From assembly GCA_020080175.1 (NCBI GenBank), contig JAGHQL010000098.1, forward strand, positions 1-64,000: a stretch of DNA of 64,000 bases, in the 5' to 3' direction. The position numbers were made by a program, and so were the translations under genes. Numbering within the stretch: position 1 is the stretch's first letter; the number at the start of each line of letters is the position of its first letter. Under the pieces are notes generated by a model, which was not told where the DNA came from, did no database searches, and saw only the letters and a list, made by a program, of their open reading frames with translations. Positions 9,654 through 22,342 of the stretch are shown piece by piece. Origin of the DNA: Glutinoglossum americanum. Lineage: Eukaryota > Ascomycota > Geoglossomycetes > Geoglossales > Geoglossaceae.

Positions 9654-12503
9654 TTAAGATTTCATACCGAACCTAGAGGATAAAGTCGTGAACTTATCCA
9701 TTTTGGGACTCAGGACCCGGTGAGTGAGCCTCAACGAAGGCTATAAGTTAGCAACAGCACTTAGTCGGGATGTTGTGGGGGTATGAAGCTTACTTTTCGA
9801 GCAATAGCGGTCCGTTCATTGGGTCAACTCGCCCATATTTCTTGTTTCGTGTGGAGACATCGTAAAATTCGTCCGAGGTGTCAGCGAGCATTAAGTTGAC
9901 TGTTTGCTGAAGTTCGTCGAGTGTCTCAGGGAGAATAGGGTTGTTGAGGCTGTCGACAAATTCTGCCAGGTAGTGCACATCCTTTGCTAGAGCAGCGACG
10001 CCATTTGGATTGATCTTTCTAACCTCCGGTGATAGCGGTAAAGACTGTTATAGGTAAGCCAGTGCACTCAGGTATACCGAGAGGCAATGCATGCTAACCA
10101 ATATCATATTTGCTGCGTGACTCAGTGCATCGAAATATATGAGTTCCTTGATTTCCCTTGGAAGGCCGAGTAATGTGGAATTCATAATATTCGAGAGATA
10201 TCGGGTCAGCGTCTGCATGTAATTACTTGGTTCAGTTTCTAATGTAGGTGCTATCCTAATAAAATTGATAGTCAGGTCAATACAAGCCTTTAAGAGCATT
10301 CTAACCGTGAGCACTCACCAATCATATTCGGCTGTTTCCACCAGATCATCGATTTTGGAATTGACAAGCTCGAAAATCCGCTTCTCCGCCGTCTTTTTGT
10401 TGCTTCGAAACTCTTCTGTAGCATTTAGGATAATCGGCCCACCCGCTGAATTCGAAGACCTCGCTGTAATAAGAAGCTGCTCAAGCTCCTTACAAGCGAT
10501 CTCAAAGTGTTCCAAGTTGATGAGGATTTGAACGATCTGACCAAGGTACTGCGAATTGAGGCGTTCGACAAGCGACTTGCAGACCTTTTCGGAAAGGAGC
10601 TCATCGAGTGACTATGGGAATGTCATGTTAGTAGGATGTCTGCACAAGTTCCAGGTCTCTCCTACTTTCTTGAGAGTCTCATAAATGATATTGGGATGCT
10701 GGAAGTTATCGTCGGAGAAGAAATAAAACTGATTGAGAAAGCTTCGAATGTTGACGCAACAGAGAGGGTACATTTGCGAAAATGGCAGGACACAGGGGAA
10801 GCTCCTGAATGTTAGTATCCTATGAATCTGTGGAAGGGGCGATACTGACCTCAAGTCTTCTTGGTCTTTGTCGGGAGTATACCAGCTGATACGCACGACC
10901 TTGTCGTATTTGTCTAAACTATCGATAGACATGGGCATGTAGTCATCGGCTTGGACAATCTGAAAGGGGTCGTCAGCACCCATTCCCCTTTTTGAAACTA
11001 CTGGTCGTCATACCTCTTGAAAATCATCACTAAATCTCTTTTTGAGGAGTTCGGCGTATTTTTCAAAGAGGGTCAAAAGGAAGGAATCTAATACGGTGAC
11101 TGAATAGTCCCAACCCTGCAAATGGCTGCTGTCAGCGAATGACAACATCTGTGCCTCCTAACACGCAAATAATAACCCACATTCATCGTATGAATAAAGA
11201 GTGCTATGATACGCTTAATTTTCAGGAGAACATCTACATTATCGACATCATTCAATGCCTTCGATATCAGTGTGATCGCACTTTGGCACATAGAGTCCCA
11301 TAATTCGTCAACCTAGGTCACGGCCATACCGTCAGCCGAGAAGCTGTGAATGGTTGGAAACAGGGGTGTCTAACTAACATCGACAGGAGATCGCAAACTC
11401 TGCGTCTTTTTCATAGTTGCCCTTTCGACAATCGCGAATCCTGCTATGCCTTCTAGTAAAGCGTTTAGGCTTGAATGGTCGCCATCTACCAATAGGATAG
11501 ATGAAGGTAACAGAAGCTCCTTTTGCTGCCTTCGAGTAGCCGCATACTCTGAGCGGAATTTATCCATCTGCCCTAAGGCTTCGTGGATATGTAAACATTC
11601 AAAGAGAGGGGTGAAATCAACTTGAACATTATCATTATCGAGAACATCAAATTCTTCTCTTTCATCCGAAACAAGCTCGATAGCGGAATTCAATTTAGTG
11701 TTCCTGAGGTAGGGGATTCTCTCCATCCGGTCCTTATGTCTAGTCCTTCTCAATTCCGTATGGTAAAATGCAACCTCGCCCAGAAACTGCGATGTCTCTC
11801 GAATACGGTATAGCCATGTGTTCAAATCAGTCATGACTGCCTCGGCGACCAACTTTTGTGTCGCCGGTACTGACTGCTGAATCATATCCGCAATCTTGTA
11901 TTGTGTGATCTCCTTTAGGTGTACATTCTGGAGCTCATCCAATGCTCTTAAGGCTGCATAATGATTCTTTTTGGCTAGCAAGTCATGGACGTGGTTGGCC
12001 AATCGGAGTACTTCCAAGCAATCTTTAAGTGCTTGCGCTGCTTCATTGATATTTTGTCGCACTCCCCGCGAGTCCACAAGCGCCTTCTTTTGCTCTGCGA
12101 GCTTCTCTGTACTTGATTGAATCGACTGGTTTAAGTTGAGGATTTCGGACGTCAAACTGACTGTGCCTTCACGTACTCTGAGAAGTTGATTGACCGAAGT
12201 TACGAACTCTTGGTGGTTTGAGTTGCACATCTTTTCAATATCGGCTTCACAGTCATCGGAGAAGTGTGATAGGGTTTGCATGAGCTGGGCCGTTCGCTTT
12301 GAACGACTCGCATCCTTGATCGCGGGAATAAGCTGATCGAGGTAATCTGCATCCGAAGGAGAGAGAATGATCTGTAAGTAGAGAAGGAACAAAGCGTCAG
12401 CCAGATGAAGCCATGGCATCGTTAGTTTTCAGGAAGAGGCGTTAGTACTAACCTGTTGCACTGCGGCAGCAATGTCATCGCGTGGCTCAATAGTCGAGAG
12501 CAT
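9654..12503 (-). CDS. sec15: Exocyst complex component Sec15
   Basis: A subunit of the octameric exocyst that tethers secretory vesicles at the plasma membrane and binds the Rab Sec4/SrgA. Translation starts at 12503 (MLSTIEPRDDIAAAVQQ) and splices at once to LSPSDADYLDQLIPAIKDAS. The large second exon (to about 11370) holds the coiled-coil N-terminal part and TDLNTWLYRIRETSQFLGEV. Further exons include VDELWDSMCQ, AFKSLLD-like helices and, near 9790-9978, DEFYDVSTRNKKYGRVDPMN, characteristic of the Sec15 C-terminus. A donor (GAAAA|GTAAGC at about 9794) allows a last short exon ending KFTTLSSRFGMKS with stop at 9654; without it the protein would end at 9790. Divergent from the Mei2-type gene. 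Confidence 0.92.
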
Positions 12504-13427
12504 GTTCTCCTATCTCTGTCTCCCTCTCTCGACGGCTCTGGCTCTCACTATCACGCTCACTCGCCCGCTGGATACCTCTATATCCCTACTTACTCTATGG
12601 ATAGATTGGTCTGTACCGGCATAAGATGATATAATAGCATAACTACTCGGTGGTTAGGCGATGCGGCTCGAGCAGGGGGAGCGTGCATGCTAGGGCCGGA
12701 CTTACTTTGATGCGAAAATGAGGGAAATAAGGGGCTGTGCTGTCACTGGCTGACGGGGCGAGCCCGAGACTCCGACGTGGATCTAGCGCACTGTTCGCAT
12801 TGTGCCCCAAAGCCAAGCATATCACTCCAAAAATGTTTCTACTGTCCTGCGGCTCTTATCGATAAACCTATGCACCGATCGCCTAATGCTTGAACGGACC
12901 ATCCAGGTACTCATTCTCCCATTCTGATCATCTCTGACGTCCAGTGCGCAATGTCGAATATATCCGCCAGCCATCTCTTTTTTACACCCACTATGGTAAC
13001 TTCGCATTACTCAATCTGGATTTCTTTGATTCGCAAACGTAACGCTGCCCTCTGCCCTGCCTGGAAGAAGAACATCGTAAACCTCCCCCACCCAAACCGG
13101 CACAACCGAGTCACCGCTCTTGCCCATTCGCACAAGATAAAAAAGCCTTCCTTCTTTCTTGCGCTTCCTTCTTCCTTCCTACACTTCCACTCTCTTAACA
13201 AGAATCTTCTACTCGACTCCGTAACTCCTCTCATTTACAACCATCCCCTTTTTAAAAAGAACTATCTTTCGAACTTGACGAACCTCTTCTCTCCCTAAAC
13301 CCTGCCTCTCTGCGCCCTGTGGCCAATTTCGTCATATCAGCCAAGCTACTTCAAGCATCCATTCATTCATCAACTGCACAAACCTGCACATCCTACACAA
13401 TCTAATCAATTCAACCTGTATTCTGAA
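12504..13427. promoter_or_regulatory. Divergent promoter region sec15 / mei2-like
   Basis: About 920 bp. The right half is pyrimidine-rich (13130-13400), fitting a long 5' leader for the plus-strand gene. No conserved coding sequence recognised. Confidence 0.5.
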
Positions 13428-16400
13428 ATGGAATCCAACAATCAATTCGGGTTGTCTAGCAGCCCACACTCTTCTAATGGGGCCGAAGTGAATTCTCACC
13501 ACGGCTCCCCTGAGACAAGCCTCTCTGCTTTTTCCTCTGAACAGCCTCCTGTCTCATTTGCCGAGGGCACCGCGGTAGCGACGTATGCTTTGAATGCTGC
13601 GCATTTCCTACCTGGGTTTCTTACCAACCCAAGTGCTGCCCATCCACCCCAGATCCTCCAGCTTGGCAATGGTAGCCAGTTTCCCGAGAGCATGCACGAT
13701 CCTTTCGTGGGCAATGTGAGCAGTCTTGTTATGAGAGAACAAAAGCTTTCACCTACCGCCTCTGCCTTCCAGCCTTTCGGCTCTACCAGTGTCGGCCAAG
13801 TAAGCGATTTCATATCAGAGAGGACACTGCTTCATACTTTATACTAACCTTGCAAAGGGTGCTCCAATTACCGATACTGCCTCTCGGGCTAGAGACTTCC
13901 TCAAGGCCACCATTGCGTCTTCAAGCCCTCGAAATAATTTGCCATTAAGACTCGGCATTGAAAATAGTACTCGGTACTTAATCATTTCAAACATCGATAA
14001 GGCTACTGCCCCGAAGGAGCTAAGGGAGTTCTTTACTGTCAGTATACTTTTTCCGTTTCTCAAATTCCCGACCTCGTTCCGTCTTTGTCATCCCTTCTCC
14101 TTGACCTCTTGCCTTAGCTCATTCAATTTCTCGGTCCGTCTGCCTTCCCGCCCTGTACTCTACTCATCTCTCGTGCAATATCCTCCGCCTACTGTGTTGC
14201 CTCGCCGCAACACTCATGTGCGATGGAAACAAGCCTCGCTTGCCTTTTGTCCGCCGTTAAATTTTCGGCCCGTCAACCCCCTCACCGGCGAGTGGCTTTA
14301 TTCCCGAGTATTCAGGCTTCCCTAGATGTACTCCTATATACCTATCTTTTGGTCCCTCTCTTCGCACCTGTGCCTATGCGCCTTCACCCCGACTCGTGAC
14401 GCCTGCTGATGATACTGTAGGCTCGCGAGTTTCCTTCTCTGAAGGGATTAGAAACCCTAAAGTTGTCTTCTGCCGGAATAATTTATCTTGGCTTCTGGGA
14501 TATTCGTGATGCAGAGAAAGCCTTTCGTAAGGCAGAGACGGAAGGTCCAGAATGGGATGTAGAATACTACTCCAGGGTTCAGTATGCCCAAGTATGCTAT
14601 TTCCTACCCTCTCCGCTTCCCCTTTAACATCTTTGTTAGCAATCTGTGTCGGGGTTTGAAAGTTGACAAAATCTGTAGGTTCTTACGCAAACCACCGCCT
14701 TTGTTTCCGCCTATGAATCGCAACTTCTAGTAACTGCGGTATTCAGGGGCTCTTCAGATACGTTCGATGCTGCAGGCATTCAGCATATGTTACAGGAGGC
14801 CCTCGCACGCTTTGGGGACATGAAGTCCTATCAGAACCTGAATGATAACGAGCCTGGTGTCGTTCGCATAGTTGTAGAGTTTTTTGATACCCGAGAGTCC
14901 GATGACGCCCTTCAGGCTCTAAAAAACTACAAGTTCCAGGTAAGTTCCAACGCACTGTCATCTATGGAGACTGCAGCCCTCTTACCACACTTGTGACTCG
15001 AATTGACCCTACTTTGCTCCTGTAGAGTTGTATTTTGAGCACCTGCGTCTATGAGCCAGATTGCGCAGCGTATAGCCCTGCCCTTTACCATACTCTTGAA
15101 GGGGGCAGTGGTGGAACGCCTCAAACCGATATGGAGATTGCAATGCACCAGCTTGGCCTTAGAGATCGTCGTCCTTCCAAGGATAGTGCATTTGCCTCTA
15201 GAGAAGGTTCATTGGGCGGCTTTTCAAATGGCTTTGGCGTTCGTCTTAGCCCTACAGGCCGCTCCCAGCTACCACCTGACGAGCCTTCCGCTTGGAGTTC
15301 CCTACCTGGACTACCAGGAACTGTTATACCTCGCCGCCGTGGGCGCACCGAAGCCTATCCTCCCTCATTTGGGAACGGCCGTTACTGGGAAGACTACCGC
15401 AATAACCAAGGAATTGTGTCTTTAGGTGTCCACGGGGTTATTGGCCAGGAACGTGGGTTGCTACGTCAATCTAGTGATTATCTTCCGAGTCGCTACTCCG
15501 GTCAGAACCGCGGGACACATAATAGGGTTGTGGCTCGTCATGATCAGGATTATACAGCCGGCCACCATAATGTCGTTGACATCGAGCGCATTCGCCGTGG
15601 CTTGGACGTTAGGACAACTGTAGGTGACCTTAATCACAAGACCCAGCGAAATTACTGACTCTGCGTGCAGATAATGCTGCGCAATATCCCCAACAAGATT
15701 GACCAGGTAGTTTCCCTTATTCTAGCGGCTCATTCTCAGCTGCTTACCGAGGATATAGGCAATGTTGAAGGAAATTGTTGATGAGACAAGCGCTGGGAAG
15801 TACGACTTCATGTATTTGCGGATCGGTGAGTCAACTCGTGTCAATCAATTCCCTGAGTAAATTTCCTGACTTCCACAGACTTTGCGAACAACTGCAAGTA
15901 AGTTTAAAGCGAACTTCCCCTCACAGTCAAGGTCTGATGTATTTTCAGTGTTGGATATGCGTTCATCAACTTCGAGGATGTATGTTGTACTAAGCTCCTC
16001 TATAACCTTTCTACTCGCTAACTATGCTAACTACTCTGAAGCCCTACTTTATTACCGATGTAAGTGACCCCACACGCCGCTGTCCGTCTAGAATCTTGTC
16101 TCACCTTAAACACAGTTTGTCGAAGCCAGAGCTGGTCGGCGCTGGTAAGCACGATATGCCGTTTGTGAGTAACTTCGCCTTGAGGGCCGCGGCTTACCAT
16201 AAGATAGGAACCGGTTCAATAGTGACAAAGTTGCGGAGGTCTCATATGCGAGTAAGTTTTGGTGAGCCTGTCCGTCTGTGACCTGAAACTTACTTAAGTT
16301 ATCGAATAGCCATCCAGGGGAAGGATTGCCTTGTCCAGAAGTTCCGCAATAGCTCGGTCATGTTGGAGCATCCTTCCTTCAGGCCAAAGGCAAGTTGGTC

Positions 16401-16824
16401 TAATCTAAGCAGCGCCTGAGTAGCTCTGACAGAATTAGATTTTCCATACCGGAAATCATCCCTTAGCTGGACAAGAGGATGAATTCCCCGGACCTGATAA
16501 CCCGTCAAAGATGCGTCGAAGCGTAGAGAATGCCGAACATGTTGGTAAGTAGGACTAGCTCACCATAAGCAGAGACCATGGAAACCAATTAATTTCTCAG
16601 GCTTATTCGCTCCCAGAGCTGGTCAACATTTTCGCGATGAGCAGCGCCGTCGGCGTTCTCAGTATGATCGGGGCACCCGCCTAGCAGAAATGGAAGAAGC
16701 CTACGATTATGATGCTCAGGACCAATTTGACGAAGACTATTACCAGCAGTCTCTCCGTTATGGAATTTTTGAGAACGGTCGCGGAAATAGTCGTCGCGCG
16801 GGCCGTTTTGATGGACGCTATTAA
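13428..16824 (+). CDS. Mei2-type RNA-binding protein (RRM, Mei2 C-terminal RRM)
   Basis: A member of the family of the fission-yeast meiosis regulator Mei2. It starts at 13428 with a Ser-rich N-terminus. An RRM-like part begins at TRYLIISNIDKATAPKELRE and continues after a long intron with LKLSSAGIIYLGFWDIRDAE. A second RRM covers LLVTAVFRGSSDTFDAAGI to RIVVEFFDTRESDDALQAL. The diagnostic third RRM is spread over many short exons (15660-16390): IMLRNIPNKIDQ, MLKEIVDETSAGKYDFMYLR, then DFANNCNVGYAFINFED, FVEARAG, and GKDCLVQKFRNSSVMLEHPS with FRPK. The tail is Arg/Tyr/Gly-rich and stops at 16822-16824. The minor exon borders in the last RRM are approximate. Confidence 0.9.
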
Positions 16825-17903
16825 GATCCTCTTTGACCATGTCCGTTCCTGCGCTCTTGCTAGCTTTTATCAATGGCTTTGCTAGATGATTATGGTCGAG
16901 GCGGGCGTCTATTTCATGCTCTGAGCGCGTATTTCCTTCCCAATCTTTGCTTCAAGTTGCATTTCTTTAGATCAGCTGTGTGTTGATCCTCAAAAGTTGA
17001 TTCGAGCTTGCATAACTGAACTCTTGTTGTATGTGCCACTCTGTTTGCCCGTTCGCCTGTTCGCCTGTTGTCAATATGTTTGATATGTCGTTTCTACTCT
17101 TCAGGCGTCCAGGAAACATCTCTCTTCAGATATGTTGGCCAGAGCAAGGCTTGGGTGGCGTCAGTGGATAGTCTTTTCCGCCACTTGTCAATCCTTTGGC
17201 GAGACTGTTTTACCCATGAGCTTGAGCCGTTGGGAAGTTTCTTTTGTATTTCTCTGGTACACTTAAGGAGAAATCAGGATCTTCCGGCCAATCTTGTATT
17301 GCGCGTTTGATCTTCCGGAGGACATGAGGTTGCTATGACACACTTGCAGAAAAACGGAGAGTTTTAGTTCGTTTCAATATGAAGTCGGGTGGTACTTGAA
17401 AAGGGCAATGCACCCGTCTTCTACTGTTGATTCCTGGCTCGCTAGATCTCTTTCTTTCCTTTTCTACTGGCTGTTAAGGCTCATTTCCTGCAAAGTTGCG
17501 AGAACTGAGCACTAACTCTTTCTCTTGTATTATCTGTCATCACAACAAGAGTTTGTCTCGGGGGTGTCGGGAGCCATGTCGAGTAGCTAGTTTAGTGGCG
17601 TGTAGGTCCAATAAACAAGGCCTGCTGCATTGGCGAAAGGTGATGCATAAAATGTGCTCAAACTTACACAAATTACCGGCAACCTCACGCCAAAAGTATT
17701 CGGACTTTTAACTAAGCCTTGGTAAATTCTTACCCTATCAAAAACTCTAGTAGGTGTCTATCTAGGGTGCCGCCTTAATTAGGCTTTAGCGAGGCCTAAA
17801 AAGCCGAGTCTGAACACTTTTGGCGCCGACCTTCGTAGTCCAGGAATATTTACACAGCACCCACCCAACACACGCGATTTGGGAATTTGGGGAGAAGAAA
17901 AAA
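16825..17903. other. Intergenic region mei2-like / rmp1
   Basis: 3' flank of the Mei2-type gene and promoter of the Rmp1 gene. Small open frames here lack any family signal. Confidence 0.45.
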
Positions 17904-18563
17904 ATGCTAGACATTGATCGGCCGGAGCTCAGCGAGATATCTAATTTACTTCATGCTATTTTCCATCGAAACAAGAATCAACATCGCCTCGCTAAATGGT
18001 GGAAGTGGTTTGCCATATTGAGGCGGTCGATCAACAAGCTGCGGGCTGAAATAGATGGACAAGAGTTTCTGCGGGTTGACACGCGGATAACATATATGCG
18101 CGACGTACTTCTGCATAGATGCCACCGGTACGCGTATATATGGCTATAGGTACATGGAGAATGCGATGCTGAGATTAAGAACAGGGCATTTTCTAATGTC
18201 GTCACCGATCCACAATTCTCGGCGATAGGCTTGGTACTAATGGCTATCCTTGCCAGGCTCAACCGGATTATCTGTGCTCAAAGTCTGGACGAGTCACACA
18301 CCCCTGACAGAGCATTGGAGCCACGAGTAGATGAAGATCTTGGGGAAGCCGTTACCAGGGATGTGCGAGAGGATCAGAGCCAGGGAATGAACACAGTCTC
18401 GGACGACGCCAATTCCAAGATTTTGGGTGTGGCTGCTTACGGAGAGGGGATCAAGCAGCTTGTAGAGGTGCCTTTGGCAAGTAGAATGCCGTCACTAAAG
18501 CCGAAAAGAAAGAAACGCAAAACCGGCAATGCTATCGATGATTTATTTAACACTATTTTATAG
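17904..18563 (+). CDS. rmp1: RNase MRP protein subunit Rmp1
   Basis: A protein specific to RNase MRP, the RNP that cleaves pre-rRNA at site A3. Two exons (17904-18127 and 18185-18563) give 200 codons. The domain signature is present: LLHAIFHRNKNQHRLAKWWK, then LRRSINKL, then after the 57-bp intron the block DPQFSAIGLVLMAILARL. The intron carries an in-frame TAG when read through and splices in phase to RAFSNVVTD, so splicing is needed for the full protein. The C-terminus is basic (KPKRKKRKTG) and resembles a nuclear localisation signal. The ATG at 17904 is the first in frame; the frame upstream lacks an ATG. Convergent with gpi7 at only 123 bp. Confidence 0.87.
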
Positions 18564-18686
18564 ATGGTTATGGACCACCCACGTAATAAAGCCCACTTAG
18601 TCAACAATCTTAGTGAGAGAAGATCTCCTTTAATGTGCACTTGGTACCTTGATGGGTATATTGTGCCTAATGAAATGTGATGCTTT

Positions 18687-21600
18687 CTAGTGCTGTTTAT
18701 CGCCTTTATACCTCCCGGCTGCTAACCAGAACAAGATATTACCGCCAATAACGTTGATACAGAGATGCTGTGCAAGACTCCATACCATACTATACAAGTA
18801 TTTGGGAGAAAAAACCGTCCAGATGAAAAGGTGAGTTCTTAAGGCTGTGCATGCAACCATGATAAACAAAAGACTAGTCGCTACAAAGAATGAAAGAAGC
18901 GCTACATGGAGACGAATGCTATTTCTGGTAGAAGTGCTTTTCCGTACAAGAAGGAGGCTCGTTGCTGACGTCCACCAGATTGGCCCTGCCCAATTGCTCA
19001 TGAATGTGAGGATGCCGACTGCGATGATGTTGTAGTTGGTAATGCCGTTGTAGGCATTCGATAAGTCGATAGAGGAGATAGCGTTGGAGCCACCAAATGC
19101 AAAGAACGAAAGATATTGGAAAAGAAGGGAGGTCAAGGTCAGTTCGGTCAAAGAGAACTCGAGGGAATCTATGATCTGGAACTGGAGCTCGAAAAACAGG
19201 AAGAGGGGAACATTTGTCACCCGGGATTGTGTTGCAAGAAACAATGTGAGGAGGTCGTGATATATCCAGACTCGACCTGCGTTAAAGTGAGTGGTGTATT
19301 CAAGATTGAACATGAGATTGCCTACTATCTTTCTCCTTGCGTTTCCTGACTGAGCCAAACTTCGTTTCAAAAAACAATACATATGCAACAACACCACCAA
19401 TACCCAAAAACACTGCCCGCACTTGCATGACTAGCGGGATGCTCTCTAGTCCCTTAAGCAAAGTCTGTGAGAATCCCTCGAGAAGCTCTGGCGCATCTGC
19501 GTTGGTAAAAGATACTTTGAAGATGAAAGCAGCCAGACACAGGGTTATAGCGATTATTGAAGAAAGCTCGATGGATGCATAGCGAAAACCTCGCCTAGAT
19601 ATACGCCGGACAACATCAAAGTAGGTTGTAAGCACGACTCCCCACAAAATGAGCCTGTGAGATGGGAAAAATGACTTTGTGATGTCAGGCGCGCCTGCAA
19701 ACTTCTGTCCCGTCTGGTTCCATCGCCTTATAACCCTTAATACAACAAGGGACCCGGCGGGAAGTAACCCTGGAGCTTTTTGAAGCCCGCGGGCCCGACT
19801 CCTACCTTATATTTAGCAACCGACTAGGAATAATTAACTTGGACACATACGTACTTGGTGAAATACAAACAAGCAAGCCACCCAGAAGTCGACCAGTACC
19901 AAAAGTGTTGCTCTTCTTCCACAAAGCTACTCGCAAACATCATTCCTCCATACGATAGTGAGACGGCAAGGTATGCAGCTTCAGCCAAAGTAAGCTTTCT
20001 CAGACAAGATAATGATGCAACAGAGGCTGCGATTACTGCTGCTGTAGCTAAGATCATCCCGAAATTGAGCCTGGATATGTTGTAATTACTGGCGGTATTA
20101 CTCATGACCTCTTGAGAGCGTTTTGAGAACTATTAGACTTAGCGGCTGTCTCCACTGAAGTTGTGTTCGGTTGGGATACCTCTATCAATCGGGTAATTGC
20201 TTGTTCACGACACCCATCTACGGTGTCGTCACATTCAATTAAATGTCCTTCTGCTCTAGCCCATAGACATGCTAGCTCGTTAACGCTCGAGGCAGCTAAA
20301 CTACAATCTTCTGTTGGTGTATTGGCTTCAAACAGGCTGTTCGCAAATGTTGCCTTGATAACGTTAAGGATTTGTCGGGCATTTCCGTATATGAGCTGCA
20401 GTTTATCACTGTCTATAAGCCGTCAGTCAGTATCACGGGAAAATAGAGGTGACGATTACCCTTCCAGAAATGAAGGAAGTGCGGGATGAAAACCCCTAAA
20501 TTATTCCGGGGCACTGGAAAACCTAGCAATCCCGCAAGAGTTGGGGCAAGGTCAGACTGCTCAACCGTATTATAGAACCGAAATTCTTCCTCCGTTTCGA
20601 TGGGACATGGTACGCCATTGGAGATCTGCTTGAACTTAGGAGACACAAACACCAGCGCTGGTGAGGTCTCGCCAGCGGATGAACCCCCGTGATTCCCGGC
20701 GTCATTCATACCGTGGTCTCCGCAAAGAACAAAAAGAGTCGATTGGAGATGGGCTTCGCTCTCGATTTTTTTATATATCTGCTGCACTACACGGTCCATT
20801 TCTTTTTGCTTTGGAACCATGTGGGGGCTATTGAAATATGAGCATTTATGCGAGGTGAACCTGCTCGAGAGGGGATGAGGATACCTTCGGGGCCCAGCTT
20901 TGTGGCCAATATGATCTAAACCCAAATAATGTAGGATCATAGTGTTCCAGTCATCATTCTCTAGTTCATTGGGGATATGTCTTGTGACATTGTTATCAAC
21001 TTCAGAAAAATCCTGGAGAATTTCAGTCTTCCGTCGTAGAGTAAATTGTGAACAGCGTCACTGACCGACACAAAGAAGCTTGAGGTGCCATCTGCGCGAG
21101 TGAAGGTTGTAGGGAAGAGCTTGAGCCAGGTGTCATCTCCATACATGACAAGCTTTCCATTCTTCTTTGCCTGCATTTGAGCTAACCATGTGTCTTGGTG
21201 GGCAAGAGTAGATGTTGTGTCCGACTCAGCAAAATTAAGGATGGCATCAAGAAAAGATGGGATTGAACCAGTTGTTATAGCCTTTACCCGCGGCATTGTA
21301 ATTGTGGGAGAGGTCGCATGTGCAGTAAATGGGATTGCTGCACCACTCGATATTAACCTACACAGATATTTATCAGCATGAAGAAGGTCAAGAGATGAAT
21401 ATTGGAGCATACCTCTGTGTGAATTCGAAGCCTGAGGCATGCGAGTACACAAAGTCACTGAAAGCATCAGTGATATGGTTCCTTTCACATACCACACCAA
21501 TCCTAACACAGGCATTGGGGTAGCTACCTCCTGAGTGCATCGACGATCATAAAGACGAGCTTATCAAAAGGTGCTTCTGGCGCAGACTTGATCCCAACAT

Positions 21601-21748
21601 CTCTATACTCTGCGAGGCCAGGTAAAAATGGTTTATAAGGGAAGAAGCCCGATCCGAATGTCAATATGGCTACTGGCAAAAGGATATTCGCGGCAATAAG
21701 GAAAAATACGGACAGATTCCGCTTCATATTGCGTGCACTTATGGCCAT
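18687..21748 (-). CDS. las21: GPI ethanolamine phosphate transferase 2 (Gpi7/Las21)
   Basis: Adds ethanolamine phosphate to the second mannose of GPI precursors in the ER. It starts at 21748 with a signal-anchor segment (NLSVFFLIAANILLPVAILT). The alkaline-phosphatase-like catalytic domain follows: FMIVDALRSDFVYSHA (metal site, across intron 1), SPTITMPRVKA with the nucleophilic Thr, MYGDDTWLKLFP, LHYLGLDHIGHKAG and LCGDHGMNDAGNHGG. The rest is multi-membrane-spanning, ending in a large exon 19400-18687 with INVIGGNILFWLAAGRYKGD. At least six introns are visible. The motif order is complete, so the enzyme looks intact. Divergent from the Siz gene. Confidence 0.93.
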
Positions 21749-22342
21749 TGGATGAGAGTGTAGTAGATTTCCTAACAGACTAGTTTGAATTGGAAAGATT
21801 TACCCGTAAGCTGACTGTACAATATGCATCTGAAGAGGAGAGGAGAAGATCGCTGGTTTCGCGACAAGTTGGAGAAAAATGGTATGGAAGAGAAAAAACG
21901 AATAGTAAGTAAGTTGTGGATGAGAGTTTCTGCATGGGCGTGAGTTACGCACTTAGCGTATTTGGACTACCGTATGATAGTGCATGCATTCGGTTTTCTC
22001 CACGCTCAGAAGAGCCGCACAGACTGCACGTTAGCGGCCAGGAGGGTGGATTTGTTACAATCACTATCGTTACAATTCTGCTCCCGCAGAACGAGTGCGC
22101 CATCTTGCTTGCACTTCACCACATTACACTACTTCCCCACCCACACCATATTCCATACCATACTCTACCATACCACACAATACCCTCAGCTCTATCTTTA
22201 GCGGCCTGCTCCTTCTTCTCTCCTCCCCATCACTTTCACCTCATGTCGCAGCATCCACCAACGCAGCTTTTGAGTGACCGCCATTACTCGTGAGACACGC
22301 TTCTTCCTTGGCCTTGCCCGTATCGCTTCAAGCGATCTCTGC
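21749..22342. promoter_or_regulatory. Divergent promoter region gpi7 / siz
   Basis: About 590 bp. It includes a CCATA/CCACA-type simple repeat at about 22135-22190 and pyrimidine-rich sequence up to the siz start. Confidence 0.5.
22135..22190 (+). repeat. Degenerate ACCATA-type short tandem repeat
   Basis: Repeated CACCATA / ATACCATA / ACCATACCACA words over about 55 bp in the gpi7/siz promoter region. Confidence 0.5.

Noticed and set aside
12951-13298. 115-codon plus-strand frame upstream of the Mei2-type gene
   Set aside because: Low-complexity reading of a CT-rich leader; no family signal.
15121-15348. Minus-strand frame inside the Mei2-type gene
   Set aside because: Antisense shadow of a coding exon.
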